Shown in pieces: positions 48,401-63,400 of a DNA stretch of 64,000 nucleotides; within the stretch, counting starts at the first letter, position 1, and each line of letters starts with the position of its first letter. The stretch is from Steromphala cineraria (taxonomy: Eukaryota > Mollusca > Gastropoda > Trochida > Trochidae): the NCBI GenBank assembly GCA_916613615.1, contig OU744721.1:83705060-83769059 (forward strand), written 5' to 3'. The translations under genes were made by a program, and so were the position numbers. A model generated the notes under the pieces. It saw nothing but the letters and a program-made list of their open reading frames with translations. It was not told the DNA's origin and did no database searches.

Positions 48401-51400
48401 AGGTACGTTGCACCAGGCAGGAGGGATGGGTGAAGATACATGTACTTACTCTGGCACCCAAACTCATGGGAGGGTTTGTACACATCATATTCAGGCTTTG
48501 TTAGAATCCAGTTGTCTATTTGAAAGAATCCCTATTAATCCTTATCATACATAAACCTTTACTTATAAACTTAGTGACAGACCATTCTTGAGTCACTGAT
48601 TTACAAAATAATTTATAAAAGAACAAAAATTGGATTCGTAGCTAAAGAGCTGATTATATACACCCCAAAAATAATTTTTGTCTGTATCTGAATGGGATTT
48701 AACATACTGGATCTATAACTCCTGTAACAGCTACCCTCACACTGACGATCATCATTACCATTATTACCATGACATAGCTAGGTAGAGGCTAACAAATATC
48801 TGAAAATATGGAAATCTGTGTACCTATATATATTCATGTCTAATAGTGTTTGTATTTGCCTGATAGAATCCAACTCTCAAGCCTTAAAGGGGCAGTAGCA
48901 CGTTTTTAGGGGGAATATAAGGTGATGTCAGGAAAATGAAAATAAATAGTTCCAATTGAAAGACAATGTATTCAAACTAAATGAAGCAGTAATAATTCAA
49001 ATATATAACGTAAAGTTCAGCCATGAGATTCATTTTTCTTATAAAAATGAATTAAAGGTGTTCACAAAAAAATGGCCGCCAATGGATTTTATGTGAAGCC
49101 TCATACTTTCTCCTCTGACTATGGGTGATTGGTTTGTGTAATGAGATTGTTGACACTGTCAATATGATACAATTATAAGTGAAATATTTAAAATGTAAAA
49201 TTATCAAAAAACGTGCTACTGCCCCTTTAAAGCATTTAGAACACTTCTAAATAATTTAGTTATCTCTTTCTACTCTTTAAAGAGTTCCAGTAAAACCATT
49301 AAGGAGCACTACCCACCATTCTGCATGCGGCTGCGACTCTCCAGCCCTCTCCTGTTGCTGCGAGACTGAGGCCACCAGTAGTTGGGGGACAGGGGGAAGT
49401 ACCAGGGCTGTGACACGCCAAATTTACCTACAATGGAAGTTAATGTTTATTTCATATTTTTGTATTCAGTTCTCTTATCAAAATTATCAAAATTGTTTTG
49501 AGTTCCGAGGAATCAAGTTTTGAAATATTGACTAAAGTTCTATGTTCTCCTTGCACGTTTATCGTTGGAACACAGTTGTAATCAGACTGAGGCTGTATCT
49601 TACATCAAAAGACCAATCACTCACCTGGCATGACTGTTCTTATGTACCAACCAAGGACGAGGTAGATGGCGCTGTCGATGAGCATCATGTAACACGCCCA
49701 CGAGAAGGTCATGGGGTCACTAGCGATGGGGCTCACATTGATGTTGCTCCACTGTAGGCCCACGTTCTGCATCTCAAGACGGGCAAGGTACTGGGCAGCG
49801 AACCCAAACGCACTCGTCGAGAACAGACACTGTGAGAATAAAGGATTTATGAAATCTGCAAGCCTTTATTTGAGGTGAGGCTGGGTGAGATAAATTTCGT
49901 CTAAACACCACTTTCAAGAGGTCTAATTTTGAAAAAGTCAATAATATGTGATACTTTTATGTTATATTCTTTGTTAAAATGGAGGAGATTTTGAGGTGAA
50001 AGTGTCTGTTCATTCTAATTTCGGTTTTTAAGTCAAAATCAGAAGTCACTGAGCTTTCAATGCTTACCGCCAGACTCTTCTGCCAGAAAGTCATGGAGAC
50101 CTCCATGGAGACGAGGATCACATACGGCAGGTAGGACAGGAAGTAGACAATCAGAACCGTCAGGATCGCCAGGGTCACCCGCGTGAAGAATGCGCTCACA
50201 AAGTAACTGTAGGCAGGATGCAAAAATAAGAGTAATTTTCCCTAGTGTAAGTGAAACATAAAGTTTTGAGGTAATAGAAATGGACCAAGCTTGATGTTTC
50301 CTCCATTTCTTAAAGGTCCTGGGATAACTTTGACATCAATCTTTATCAGACCTAATCTTTGTTTCATTAAGTACCAAATGAGCCAAAATAATGTGAGGCA
50401 ATCTCGCATATAAACTAAATAATTTTTACTGAATTCAAATATAAAAGTAGAGATTCAATTAGTGATATATGTATAAAAAAGATGTTTATAATGTCCTCAC
50501 CAGAGCATGGTTGTGGAAAAGCAGAAGCAGATGAGATAGAGGAAGATGATGGACGGGTCGGACATGTTGAACAGCTTGCTGAACTTGAGGACGATCATGA
50601 GGATGATGCTGACGAGGATCATGAGGAGGAGCGTTGTCACCAACCATGCAAACCAGTTGATGAACGCCTTCATCCCCATTAGTCTCAGGGCCTGCATGGG
50701 GTTAACAATGTAATGTGTCTTATACTCATGGGCTCATAATTCTTTCACTTGAACATGAGGATAGGGTAAATTCTAAAATCATTGCTTCTTTCTATGACTA
50801 ACTGAATTAATATTGAAATATGTTAATATTTCCATAAATTGAAGTGAATATTGTTAAAGGTTTCACTTATCCAGCATTTGTTTTGTTATTTTATAAACAT
50901 CAATTACCAGAATGCTTTCAAATGTTCAGTTTTCTCTTATTTCACTTTAAAATGAAAGAAAAAAATTATTTCCAGCAAACAAGATAACAAAAACTGAAAA
51001 TCCAAAGCCCCAAATCAATATGGTGACCCTGCTTACCTCTTCTTGTCCTTCTTCCCGATCATAAACCAGGTTTCTGGTTGCTATGGCGAGGGCGGCAAGC
51101 CATGCAAAAGTCATGACAACAGGAAGCAGGTAGGAACCGAGGACGCCAATGTAGCTGTCGAGAGGATACAAGGTATATAGTGACACGGTACATGGTTTAC
51201 ATGAACACAATCAACAGGCCATTGTTGGATATTAACGATCTCTTGCAGACAGATATTTGAGAATCTGTTTTGGACACGGAACCTTTCAACTAAAAAATTA
51301 TGAAAGACTAAGCCTGCCAATAGTAATATTTTTTTTTTTTAAGTCATGAAAAACAAAACCAAAGATGTGCCTGAATAGAATACAAGCTAGATATATATTT

Positions 51401-54400
51401 AATCCAAAAATAATCAACTAAAGGACCCTTACATATCGAAGGTGTGACAGGGGAAGGGGAACTGTTTGAGGTAGACTCCTGGCAGGGTGGTGTTGTCGCG
51501 AGTATGCACCGCGATGATAGCTCTCTCCACCATGTCCTGCAGCTGCATGAAGCCCCGCATGTACTCCAGGTCTGTGGCAAAGTGGTCGTCTGGAGCCGGC
51601 TGCCAGTATCTGGGATTGAAGGATCACATGTAAACAACACATGGTCTGTGATTCGGGAATAGAGCAATGAGATTGCTACGGAGCAACTTGTTACCTGAAG
51701 TGCCTTTAAGTGTATGTATCACACAGTTCATAGTTCATGACTTAGTAAAGGAGTAACGGCCATGCAAAGAAATCAATTTAGCATCAAGTTTATCAAATGC
51801 AGATGGTACATCATTTTTTTATGGTTGAAATGGTTGACTTTCTTTTACTTTTAACATAGCAAGCATTTTGTGGGCTGCAAACATTTGCATGTACCAATGG
51901 ACACAAGACTACAGAAACTTGTAAATGAATAATTTTCTTGGCTGACATGTATGCACAATATAACGATATACAATACAGAGAAACAATATGCACACAATAA
52001 ACAAGTTGTTATCAATGACATTGAAACAGGTTGAAAACTTAGTCCTACCTAGCCTTGAGTCGACTTGTAGGTTTAACGTTCTCAGCCTCCATACGGATCT
52101 TGTACTGCACGTGTTTGGGCAGCTCTCCTGTGTCCCGCTTACGTCGGTTGCTCTCGTCGGGGAGGTTGGTGAACACGATAGCTGCAGGGGAGAAATCATG
52201 AGACGCTATTTCTATGCATTAATAATTATATAGAAGTCTAATCGTAATCATTTCAATATGAATTGTTATTTATAAATGCAAAATAGAAGCAAGAAAAATG
52301 AAAAAGAAAAAGAATTTTTTTATTAATTGGTCATAAATGATGATTTAATCCTCCTTTTGATAGCAATTGTATTTAAATATTTTTCAGAACCATAACAAAA
52401 CGTGTAATATATGCAAAGAGACATTGCTCAGTGACATGTTAGAACTGACAATAATGTTTACAGGCAACAAGATCTTTTATGAAAATTCAAATTATTATAA
52501 CTAATAGTGCAATACATGCCCAGATATACCAAGTCTTTTAATTTAACAAGATACTCATGAAAAAATATGGAATGACATACAGTAGAACACGGACAAAACG
52601 AACTCCAAGGGACCAACGTTCGCTATATATACGGTGTTTGCTACTCGCGTTAAGCTGTCATACATAGGACTTTTGAGAGGACTTAAAAATTGGTGTGCTA
52701 TATCTGATTGCTCGCTATGTCCCTGTTCTACTGTAGTCACTCGAACAATATCCCCATATCATACCTGCGAGGAAGGTGTTGTTCCTAGCCAGTTTGAAGG
52801 CAAGCTTCTCGAGCTCGGCCTCTGACCCGACTGCCACAAACCGGTTCATCTCCATACAGGACGTGTAGTTGACAACCAGATCTGCGGCCACCTTCATGCC
52901 CTGGATGCTGCTGGAGTTGAAGTTGCCCTTATCCAGGGCATCCAGACCCGTCAAGAGGTCCTTCGCATCGAGCCCTGACGTCTGGCGGAGCAGGGAGCTC
53001 ACAAACTCATTCTTCAGGGCATTCTGTAGAAAGTGTGGTGAGAGGGATTAATATTAGTGTACAACGTTTTTATAATATTAGCAATTTATAACAATAGCAA
53101 TGAGCATTTACAAAAGAAAAAAGGAAGAATAAGAAGCCCCAGCCCTGTAAATGAATCTTGTCCATATGTGACACTACAATTTTTCTTCATATGGCCTTTA
53201 TTTAGGCCAATATTCATTGCCTGAAGTATTGATGGTTGATCAAAATAATCAATGAGCAAATCTCAAAGAGAAAAAGATACCCCAACCCCGTAAAGGAATC
53301 TTTCAACCAGTTTACCTAACATATTTCTTTGATACGAACCAATACTGATGTGCTGAAACAATTTCAAATTATAATCGTTTACTTAAGTATTGTCGGCTTA
53401 CCTTTATATTTCCCATCTCCTTAGCCTTGACAGACATAGCCATGAGATTAGGAGCGCCCTGGGACCAGATCTTGGCTACCTTCTGAACCTCAGCCATTGT
53501 TTTGAACACAGAGTTGGCCTGCAAACAGATGTCAATATTTGTTACCAAAATTATCATAAAAGTCAATAAAATGTTGAGATATTTACTTTTCACAAAGGCA
53601 AACATCAAATTTACACTTATATTTTAATTGGTGGGGAAATAATTATCGGACTACTTTTTTGTCCAAATGATATAATCTGGAATTGTTATCCTTCTGGAGT
53701 ACTGGTAGATCATTAGGCTAACAGATTATGGCTATGAGATATTGCATAGATCTGTCATTCTTTTCAAACTCATTTGACTAAAGTTGACGTCAGCTGATGA
53801 CCTTACCTGGTCAATGATCTGTCTGGTGTAGGGGGTGTCCGGAGAGAACACAATCTTTCCGCGCATGATTGGTTTGAGATATGCCCAGATGATGGCGCCG
53901 AGGGACTGGTCCTTGATGTCTCGGTACATTCTCTGACAGAAGTCACCTGTGATGAAAAGGGTATATACAGTTAGATTTCACTTTTAAAAATAGAGATTGC
54001 CATTTGTTAGTGAGATACAAGTTTGAGAACTTTCATTCTATTCATTGTGAATTATTGATTGCAAATCTTCTCAAATGTGTTCAAATTTAGTTATCAATCA
54101 TATATCTGAGTTCATATTAGATAACAAGCAGTGGGAGTGAAGACAGATTGTTTGGAATGAGGTGAGTGATTTGTTGTTTTTAGATAGATATGTTGTTTGT
54201 TGGTGTTTGTCAATGGTTCAGGCATAAGGAGTATTGGAGAGGAGGCAAACTAAGCTCAACTAACTCAAGATGAAACAGATTATGACCCTAAAATTTTGAC
54301 CTCAACTTTAATTTGGTATTAAATCAAAACATAGATGCAGTAAAAATTATATGTGAATGGATTCATGGGTTTTAGTTGAAGTTAGTTTTCCTGATTTTTG

Positions 54401-57400
54401 GTGAACAGAGCAAACTTTTGCCCCAGACAACTCAAGAAGTATGTAATAATGATGATGCTCTTCCTACCTCCACTTTCCTCGTCCACCTTGGAGAGTTCCT
54501 CCACCTCATCTACATCAACCACAGCACCGCCCGCAGGGCCCGCAGAGTCCAACACAGAGCCGATGTTGAAGCTGTCTCCGATCAGATCTCCAGGTCTCCG
54601 GCCACACAGCAGAGGCTGGATCCCTTCCATTGAGCTGGCTCCTGAAGAGAAGAGGAGTAGCAACATTGATTGATAGGGTCCTTGATAAGTACAAACAGAT
54701 TTCATTGTCAATTTCATTGCATTGGCTGTGTATGGAATTTTTACTAAAGGGACACAGTGGCTGATCCAGAATTTCAAAGGGTATAGATTTGACTATAGAA
54801 AAATTGAGAGAGGGTACAAACCATGCCTTGATGCAATTGATTTAAACCCAAAGAACCCTTTCCTTGGATTTGCCTATTTATCAAAACAATAAATCTACAT
54901 AGACATACAGATATATATGAGTTTGACCCCTGACCTGTCTGAGCCTGGGGGAGGTTGAAGAGAGCGTTGACAAGCTCCTTGCTCTTCTGACTGAGAGCGC
55001 TGTCCTTCCCAGACAAGATGTCCGCCGCCTCCAGCAGGTTGTTCTGAGCATTGACCAGACTCTGGGCGATCTCCGTCGCTTCAGCTGCCGTGATGTTGGA
55101 GGACTTGAAGATCTCATCCGCAGACAGGCTCACATACTGGAAGACAATGTTTCAATTTTAAATATTTTCTTTTCAAATGTTCGGCAGGTTGAGATCCAAT
55201 CAATCAATCTGGATTCCCAATGGGACAAGTCCAGCAAATAGACCAATTTCTGCATCCCTGGTTTGAAACTAAATCTGATTACCATTAAAGCATTTTTTAT
55301 CATAATTTGTTGTTAAACAACATAAACAAATATAGATGCTTTTCCAGATACTCATAATGAATGTTTGTATTAACAGCAAAATGGCATGTGAAAATATTGA
55401 ACATGTGATCTTAACAATATGTTATTACTAATTTTTGAAAAAAAAAAGGAGTAGAGACGAGAAAACTGTTGCCATTGAAATAGAAAATTTGGTAAAGATC
55501 AAAATCATGATATGGAGATGCAATATTCTAATCGTAGTGATGATTGGTCAATAATCTTCACTTGAAAACAAACATTAACCTTAAAAAACACAAATCCAAA
55601 TTGTTGCCATGGAACAAGAATATCAAATTGTGAAAAAATTTAAACCCCAAGATTTGGTGATGATTGGTAAAATAAATGGTATGATGATAAACATTGTGGG
55701 AATTCAACCAAAATTATGTCCCTAGACTATTTACATAAAGAGGAAAAAGGCATAATAAAAAATCTCACCTTTTGGGAGACTGACTTCTAAAACATGATAT
55801 TTCAACATTATTGAATAATTGAAAGTGAAAATCAGAATATTTGTCTCAAAATGTAAGTTTAACATTACTTAAAAAGGTTCTCAAACACCTTAACACTCAT
55901 CTATAACAGTATGACATAAACCACTCACCCTTTTCACCAAGTCTCCGATGGTGAGTTGTGGTATCAGCATGTTGCTGATCTGTATGGCCGTAGTCTTGTT
56001 AAGACGACACAAGTCTCCCGTGATTCGCCCCATAGTCTGCGTAGTCGTGTTGAGCACAATGAGCTGACTGAAGATGTCCGTGCAGTCAAAGTCTCGGTCC
56101 AAGATGTAGGAGGAATTCAGAAACTGAAGAGGAACAACTCAAATTTAGGAACGTATCCATGCAATATTTATTATATGCTAAGCGAGAGACTGAGTTTTCT
56201 CGGTTCTAGAAAAAGTGATCTCGCAACTGAGTGTGATATCACTTTTTCCAATATCACCGAGGGGAAGACGTCATGTGTACAATTGTTTGACATCACTGAC
56301 CGTCACGCGATGAGAGATAAGTGATATCACTTTTTCCAAGTCAGTGAAAATATCACAGAGGGGATGACGTCATGTGTACAATTGTTTGACATCACTGACC
56401 GTCACGCGATGAGAGATAAGTGATATCACACTCAAAACAAAATATATCCTATATATCCCTACTGACTTCATAAGACAATTTTGTAAAAGCCTTATTAAAT
56501 GTTGAACTCTTAACAAACGGAAAGGTTTAAATAACTGCATTCAGAGTCCTAAATTTGATCATAGTTAAGTAATTAAAAGGAGTTAAGAGCACCTGACACT
56601 GTAATCAATGTTTGCGGAGATAAAGTGTTTGTACAATAAGTGCTGGCGAAGCTGCCTGACAGTGGGAGCAGGTAAACATCACTATCTCAAAGTAACAAAT
56701 ATAATACAAATGCATAAAGTATGACTTAAATAAACCAAGTTTATATTTGTTAAATATTGTATGTTTTCTAATAAAGGAATTGTTATACAGAAAATCTTCG
56801 TCTTTTGTGACAATATCAAGCAATTAGAGATAGATGCCATGTAAATAGTGAACAAATGAAACATTATCGATCTAATATATGAAACAAAACGCACCACTCT
56901 GATAGAGAAGACCCCCTCGAGGATGGTCTCTGCATCTTTGGGAGACATGCGGACCACGTTGACCAGGTACTGGTAGACCTGAGTCGGGTTCTTGACGAAG
57001 TCAACCACTGTCACTGTAATACAACATCAGCCATTAAATACGTCTTATGCATTCTCCAGGAAATAGATTATCAAAGCTCTTAGGGTAAGTGAGTTATTGT
57101 TTTATGGTGCTTGGGCACTATTGCAGCCATTAGCTGCTCAAAGCTCTAAGGATCAAGTTACTTGGTGCCTAACATTGACAAAGGCTGAGTACTATCTTAG
57201 TTATGAACAAGTTTATAAATCTAGGCCCGGGACATCCATTGTCAATATATGATACATATGCATTTGCTTATGACTGTCTTGGTGCATAACAGTTTTAAAA
57301 TCTAGACAAACCTCTTTTTCATTATATTTTCATGGATTAACAATTTACTTGAGTATTAGATTATTATCAAAAAATTGAATGAATATTCCATTAAATATGT

Positions 57401-60400
57401 ATTTATAAGACTTCCAATTAAAGGAAAAGACCCAAAATATACAAATGACCATATGTTATTTCGACTTCGATATCATCTCAAATAACAAAAAATATAAATT
57501 TTTAGTTCTAAAAACATGAGCATAAAAAATGTACAGATTGATATACAGGATTTGATAAGAATGAGACCTACATGACTCAAGGAAGTAAGACTGCACGATG
57601 TTGAGGCCAGCAAATCCTCTGATGTAGATGTTGATCTCGTTGATGATGATGTTAGCTTCACTGCTAGGGGGCAGCAGCTGTCGGATGTCCTCCATTACAG
57701 CGGTCAAGCTAGAAGATTGTTGTTGCTTTATTTTAGAATTGCTTCGAATATTAAACCTCAAGATATAAGTCTTTGAGTTAAGCTTGCAACATTTACATGC
57801 AAAATCTTTAACTGAGTCATTGGATTTAATGCTCATATGATTAATGAAGTAATTTTTGGTCAAAGAGTACCATCTTTGTCAAGAGAACAGAAATCAGGTC
57901 AATTGCTGTAGAGGGATTTACAATAGAAAATAGGTTAGACTTACAAAGACTCTAAAATGCTATCAAATGAACACTAAGCCTGAGTGGTTCAAAAGCAGCA
58001 ATGGAAGAAATCAAGGGGATATCTTGATTCAAAATATTTAAGATGATTGCCAAATTCTTCAACCATAAAACGCCATGTTTGACAAACCTTTGAACGATCT
58101 TGTCAGGTCCGTTAGACATGAGGAAGCGATCAATGGCGCCAATGTTGTTTTTGAGGACGTCAAAGTCGAAACCAGCGCTGAATAGAGAAGCGATCTCGGT
58201 GATGGACTGGAGGTCACCAATCAGGTTGAAGATGTGAGTCGACACGTTGTTGAAGAAGGCAGAGTCAAGGCCGACCTGGGAGGCTGATACAATCTGTAAA
58301 ATACGATTGAATTATTTGTCAAGAAATAATTATCACTATTAGAGAAATGGTGATACAGAATATGACATTTTCATGACACCCTTTTAGCACACAAGAAAAC
58401 AATGTTTGATCAGGGTGTCAATTATTAAAAATCCAAATTCCACCCCCCTTTAAATATTGTTTAAAACCCTGGCATTATCCTTATAACCTCCAGAAATCTT
58501 TCTACAGTTCGACACAAAATATTTTACTTGAAAGACTGAACAGTGTAACATATGGGAAAATATAGGGTTTGAAATATATTTATTTGAACTGTTATCAGCA
58601 CCTTTGCATAACCTTAGGATAAGTTCAGTTCAATTCTTCAACAACTTAAATAACTTATAGATTTTTGAACGGTTTCCTCAAGGCTTTATGCAAAGGGAAC
58701 CAGATATGACTAATTCAAAAGACCCTGTAAATATCTTGCAGTTATAGACAAGTAATTCATTCCCCTCTTTTATATGCTGTATTTTACCTGTTGAACGAGG
58801 GCAGTTGCCTCTGCAGCACTCTTGATGGCGGCGGCGAGGTCGAGTGAGTTGTTGGTACACAGACCCCGACTGAGAGTGTCGACACTGATGTCAGTGAAGT
58901 TGGGCAGAGTAAGGATCTGCTCCAGCCTTGTGGCGTTACACAGCGTGGCCTGGATCTCTTCTACTGGCAGGTTCAGGAAACCAAGCTGGGGACAGGGAAT
59001 TGGATGAAATAAGGAGGGAAACTAGTGGCATGAAAATGTAGTTTATTTTTTTCAAGATTTTTTTTGATGATAATTAAGTTAACACTGTAGACCGCAAGTG
59101 ATCCAAATGAAGTATCACAAGTAAACACTGATATTTATAAAATCACAAATAAACACAAGTTTCCACAAATTATCACTTTGAATATAGATGATATAAGCCT
59201 TCATAAATGGATATATAGTTACAAGTGAACATAAATACATGTAGTTACAAGTGAACATAAATAGTTACACATTAACATTATTGATTACAAATTAACTTAA
59301 ATGGTAACATAAAAGTAAATGGCTACAAATGAAGATAAGTGGTTACAAATGAAAACGATCAGTTGCAGGTAGTTTTCAATGTTTACAAGCCACACAGATC
59401 TATAGGAACCAGCAATAGAAGCACGTACAGCGTCCAGGTTGATGGAGGACTTGAGGAGGGATGTGACGAGACTCGGGGAGACCCTGAGGACGTCCAGCAG
59501 ATAGCTCTCCACACTCGTCTCGTTCCTCAGCAGGTCCGAGAACTCCACCAGCACTGGAGAAGAAGGAAATACATAATGTCATGGTTTGATGGGGATTTTA
59601 TGGCTGCTTCACAAGGAATTAATGCACAGCATCATGTAAACATGCCACTAGTCACATAATGAATACAGCCATGCAGGTCAGATAACTGATAATAAAATAA
59701 ATCAGTCTATCAGATCTCATTCTTCATTTTGTGAAACATACAAGCTATATTTTTTATTGAGACAATAGAAAAGGTTAACCATTGAAGAAAGTATATCCAA
59801 TGTCAAATTCACGAGTAGAAATGCGTTAAGATCTTACATCAAAACCAATCTTTGTGCACTTTTGAATTGTGAACGATCAGTATTTACTTTTGGAAAAAGG
59901 AATCAGTTTATGGTAAAGATTCACAAGTGCACTGGAGTCATGTTCATATTTACAAATCAAAATCAGAGGAATTGTAATAACAAACCTGCTCTCTGTTGAG
60001 TGAAGACCTTCAGGATGAAGTCTAGAACTGGAATAATTTCATCATTGCCTAGCAACGCCCGGATGCCTGGGTCTTGAAGGAGCGGGATCATTTCACTAGC
60101 AATCTTCAGTACACTGTCAAGACAAAAGTGGTATCCATTGTGAAGAACATAATAGGATTTTATCAACTTATCAATATATTCAACTTCAGGAAAAGGCACT
60201 CCTAAGCAGCATTTGGAATATGTGATGTTATTACAAGACAAAAGTTGTATCTATTGTGAACAACTTTCACCTTTCAACTTCTAGACAGCATTTTATAACA
60301 TCTGTTAATAATAACAGTTTGAACTGACCTGTCAAGCCCATTGAAGAAAGACTGGAAATTCTGATTCCCCTGTTGGAAGCACTGGCCCATCTTCTCCCAG

Positions 60401-63400
60401 TCGGCCATGTTGCCGCCCATCAGCGTGGAGTTGAGGACGGTGATCAGCTCGCTGCTCGTCTGGATCATCTGGGTACAGTCCAGGGTCTGGTTGCCGGGGG
60501 AGGTCATTAGGCTGTTTGACGTCTGGAACATTGAGTATACGTAGGTATTTTATTTGATTTGAAACCAAAATATTGTGCAAAATTAAATGGTAGCAGCATT
60601 GCAGCTTTGGCAAGTCTAGTTAAAGGAGGAACCTCTATCGTGATGATCTTGACATTATTGACAATCATATTAACACCAGGGTTGTTTTGTCTTTATTTAA
60701 ATCAGAAAATAATCACCAAAGTTTAGGATTCTGAAAGCATCATATTTTCTATTGCAGGTAACTTCTTATCAAACGTGAAAGTCGTATCTTTTTGCATTCT
60801 GGTATTGATTTAAAAAGCTTGGTAAACTGAGGGAATTACAAGCTACAAGATCAAGTCATAGATTTCATATAACCGAGTAGAAAACAGGCAGGTTGTTCAC
60901 AGTATCCTGCCAAACAGTTTGTTACCTGTGTCAATGCGCCCCAGAAGCCAGTAGACTTGAGGATGTCCAGAGCTCTGTTCAGATCGTTGTCTCTCGCTAG
61001 GGCACACACCACATCGTCAAACACTGGAGAGTAGAGTACAGGGAACATTAAATATAGGGAACACCTGAGTTAATGTTGAGTGTCCATTCGACAATATTTC
61101 AGCCGTTAGCAGGGTAACATTAAAATAGCATTATCAACATTGCATCAGCAAAAGTATTGAATACTATGAAAAGGGTTGGAAATGATATCAACACTCAGAA
61201 AATAATATAAGTCCACTATGAAAATGTTTCTGACATATGCAATAATAATAAAAGCTGCAGAAAGATTTAGCAGTTTGTGTTAGAATATTTGCATAAATGA
61301 AAACTGATAATAGCAATAAATTTCAAGTGTTACTACTAACCTCCTGCCATTTTGACTTGTTGTGTGGCAAGTTGAAGGTAGTCATTAACCTGCACGAAGA
61401 TGGGCTGTATCTGTCTGAACATGTCCGTGTCCCTCATGATGTGCACCACCTGGTTACACATCGCGATGTTCCTGGGGAAGGTAGGTGATAAAGTTGAAAT
61501 TCCATTTTTATTCAAAAGTAGACATTCTCATCTGAATATATTATTAGGTTAGATGGAAAATAATTTTTCTGAATCTAACAGTGAAGGAAGTAAGTCAAGA
61601 AACATTTACATTAGAGTAGGTCTGTGTATGAGTGATTAAAGAACTGATAAGATAAATATGACAAAATCTCAAAATCTGATTAATAGTTTTTTAACAAAAA
61701 GTATTACATTGTTTTAATCTGTTTAAAGAAAACAAACATTGTATAACATTTTTGAAAATACAGTATATATGGAAATTGTATATTTCTTGTTGCTAAAAGT
61801 TATATATACAGTGGTGAGACTCAAATAAAATATTGTCTGTCAGTTAAATGTTACATGAAAAGTTTTTTCAAGCTTTTCAAGTGATTACACAGGACTTCGC
61901 TATGCTAGTGATAGGACAAGGGGAGCTGAAGTTGGAGGGTTGGAGACTCTAGTACTAGAGACACAACTCACGTGCTAGCCGAGGGGTTCTGCAGTGTCTG
62001 TAGTGTGGCCAGGATGGGTGAGAGCCACTGCATGGCAACAGTTCCATTCACGTTCACGTATCGCAGCTTCTCAAAGTTATCGAAGAGTCGCAAGGTCGAG
62101 TTCTTCACCAGGTCCCACAACATGAAGCCCACGTCGTATCCTGATCCGGTGTTGAGCCTCTCGTACTGCAATATTGATAATTGGTACAAAAATATAAAAA
62201 ATGTAGAAATGAAATTCTGTAGCTTTGGGACAATATGTGACAAAATTTGAATCAACATTTGTTATAAGTTTCATTGTCAAACACTCCTCAATGCCCCAGT
62301 TGCAGTATTCTCAAAAGCTTCATTGATCTTTCCAATCCTTTAATTTTAATTCAGAGCATAAATTGAAAGATTAAATTTGCTGTGATCTTACTGCTTTCAG
62401 GACATTTCCAGCATCAAAGAGATTGAGCAACTGTTGTAGACTCTGACTCTGGTTGCGCGCCAAACTGCACATGGCCTGCTGTATAGCCTTGACATTGGTG
62501 TTCTCTGGGAAGGTGAAGGTCAGGCTAAACTGGGTCGGGTCACATAACATTGTCTCCCATTGCTCTGGTTGGTTCATCTTCTCATAGAACTGGGAGAAAA
62601 AAAGAAGCTGAATGAGGGAAAATCAATTACCAAAATATTTGACTGAGCTGCCTATACCTCTGAATTATTGTCATGTTTCCACGTCAAATTTGAATATCAA
62701 ATTTGGGACATAAAATAGCTACAGCTAACATTATTATATAAATTGGTCTCCTTTCACTAAACAAAGGAGTCATAAGCCAATGATAGGTGTTAAAAGCATA
62801 ACTTTACAGGTCATAACCATTTGGGTTTGCCTTGGAAATGGCTGTTCATTGGAACAACCTCAAAAAAGTTTACATTAGACAACCTCATTGCCATTAAACA
62901 TAAATGAGAGCTATTAAACTACTTTTGCTTCTTCTGCAGACTATACGTTTCATTTTAAAAGATATAGTGAAATTAATATTCGAAGATTCAATTTGGATCA
63001 CTCACTGTCATGGGGTTGAAGGCAGCAGTCAGGAACTCAGCAGCACTGTCCTGCCCAATAACCCCTGCAAGGAGCTGTGAGACTTGGGTGGAGTCAGGGA
63101 AGATATCGGTAAGGTAGATAACAGAGCTCGAATCTGTGAATAAAAATATGATTATGTTTAATTACTAATAATGATGCATGTGTAAGAACATGTCTTCATC
63201 CTCATTCTTTAACTATGATAGTTCAGGGCTAGTGATGTCATAGCCAATTTTGTATTAGGACCGTTATTTCATTATTTCGCTCATAAACTATATTCTTTTT
63301 AGAATAAAGGGTGGGTGCATCTTTAAGCTTAGGGAATTGTTACCAGAATTTGGATGATTTCAATTAATCTGCCAAAACAAACATTGAGTGGCTGAATACA

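Noticed and set aside
54376..54673. Plus-strand frames of 85-91 codons over ABCA exon 37
   Set aside because: They are antisense to a well-bounded exon whose translation fits the transporter frame.
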